From an uncultured Lachnospiraceae bacterium (lineage in GTDB: Bacteria > Bacillota > Clostridia > Lachnospirales > Lachnospiraceae): a DNA stretch of 5,973 bases. Under the pieces are notes generated by a model, which saw only the letters and a list, made by a program, of their open reading frames with translations, was not told where the DNA came from and did not search any database. A program made the position numbers and the translations under genes. Where the stretch lies: contig CACZSE010000092.1 of the NCBI GenBank assembly GCA_902783735.1, forward strand, positions 1 through 5,973, given 5' to 3'. Below, in pieces: positions 5,617 to 5,973 of the stretch; positions within the stretch are counted from its first letter, which is position 1; every line of letters starts with the position of its first letter.

Positions 5617-5973
5617 TTAGCCAAGCAGTGACAGTACACTCTGATTTGCCTGATTGGACTGTGCCAGCATAGATGTACCAGCCTGTGCCAAGATGTTGTT
5701 GTTGCTGTAAGCAACCATCTCAGTAGCCATGTCGGTATCACGGATCTGGCTCTCAGCAGCGGTAGTATTCTCAACTACATTGTCCAGGTTGTTAATTGTG
5801 TGCTCCAAACGATTCTGAAGTGCACCAAGGTCAGCTCTCTGGTTAGAAACGCTCTCAAGAGCCTTTTTAATGTTACTGATTGCAGTATTTGCATTTGCAA
5901 AACTATCAACCTGTACATTAGACTGAGCAACACCAAGCTTGGAAGCGCTCATATCAGCGATAGAGATCTTAAT
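5617..5973 (-). CDS. fliC: Flagellin, C-terminal part (start beyond right edge)
   Basis: The frame is open from the right edge to the TAA at 5617-5619, giving the last 118 residues. It shows the conserved flagellin C-terminal D1/D0 region: SNVQVDSFANANTAISNIKK, then the very conserved SNQRADLGALQNRLEHTINN and AAESQIRDTDMATEMVAY, then NNNILAQAGTSMLAQSNQAN, ending QSVLSLLG. These helices form the inner core of the filament and contain the export and assembly signals; the variable outer domain, where glycosylated residues normally lie, is outside the window. The protein is secreted through the flagellar type III apparatus and polymerises at the filament tip. The TDMATEMV and SLLG end resembles flagellins of Lachnospiraceae. 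The ATG at 5950-5952 is an internal Met (context SIADMSASKLG), not the start. It is the upstream neighbour of the LicD-MAF operon and the probable substrate of those enzymes. The family is certain; the symbol is the generic one, as clostridial flagellins are also named flaA or hag. Confidence 0.95.
   Translation of the reverse strand: MKISIADMSASKLGVAQSNVQVDSFANANTAISNIKKALESVSNQRADLGALQNRLEHTINNLDNVVENTTAAESQIRDTDMATEMVAYSNNNILAQAGTSMLAQSNQANQSVLSLLG

Noticed and set aside
5526..5774. 82-codon minus-strand frame overlapping the flagellin end and the terminator.
   Set aside because: It overlaps conserved flagellin codons in another frame and runs through the terminator hairpin; it is not a plausible gene.
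1..5973. tRNA/rRNA genes, CRISPR arrays, insertion sequences, phage genes or a riboswitch.
   Set aside because: No spaced identical repeats, transposase-like frames, terminal inverted repeats or structured RNA signatures were seen; the window is almost fully occupied by the six minus-strand genes.

Overview
This window looks like the 3' side of a flagellin locus from an AT-rich, flagellated member of the Firmicutes, most likely a Lachnospiraceae-type clostridium (Roseburia/Butyrivibrio/Agathobacter-like). That placement rests on the flagellin C-terminus (a TDMATEMVAYSNNNILAQAG block ending in SLLG), strong purine-rich Shine-Dalgarno sites, and the style of the MAF and LicD proteins. It is an inference from pattern memory, not from a database search.

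Every gene is on the minus strand, so the transcriptional order runs from right to left. At the right edge is the C-terminal 118 codons of a flagellin (5617-5973, start outside the window). An intrinsic terminator hairpin with a GAGA tetraloop follows (5555-5580), then about 80 bp of AT-rich intergenic DNA with promoter-like elements and a 10-nt direct repeat. Next is a tightly packed five-gene series: a LicD-family protein (4533-5471), a MAF/DUF115 flagellin glycosyltransferase-like protein (2970-4499), a family 2 glycosyltransferase (2153-2959), a second LicD-family protein (1107-2114), and a TTG-started glycosyltransferase-like gene that runs off the left edge (1-1079). Gaps between these five genes are 33, 10, 38 and 27 bp, each with a recognisable ribosome-binding site, which is typical of one operon.

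The genes make sense together as a flagellin decoration cassette. The MAF protein is expected to put the first sugar on flagellin Ser/Thr residues. The family 2 enzyme and the left-hand glycosyltransferase-like protein would extend or branch the glycan. The two LicD proteins (nucleotidyltransferase-fold phosphotransferases related to those that add phosphocholine to surface sugars) would attach phosphate-linked substituents. No nucleotide-sugar, nonulosonic-acid, choline-uptake or CDP-activation genes are visible, so the donor molecules cannot be named from this sequence. The most interesting aspect is the pairing of two divergent LicD paralogues with a MAF transferase directly behind flagellin, and a Cys/His cluster in one of the LicD proteins.
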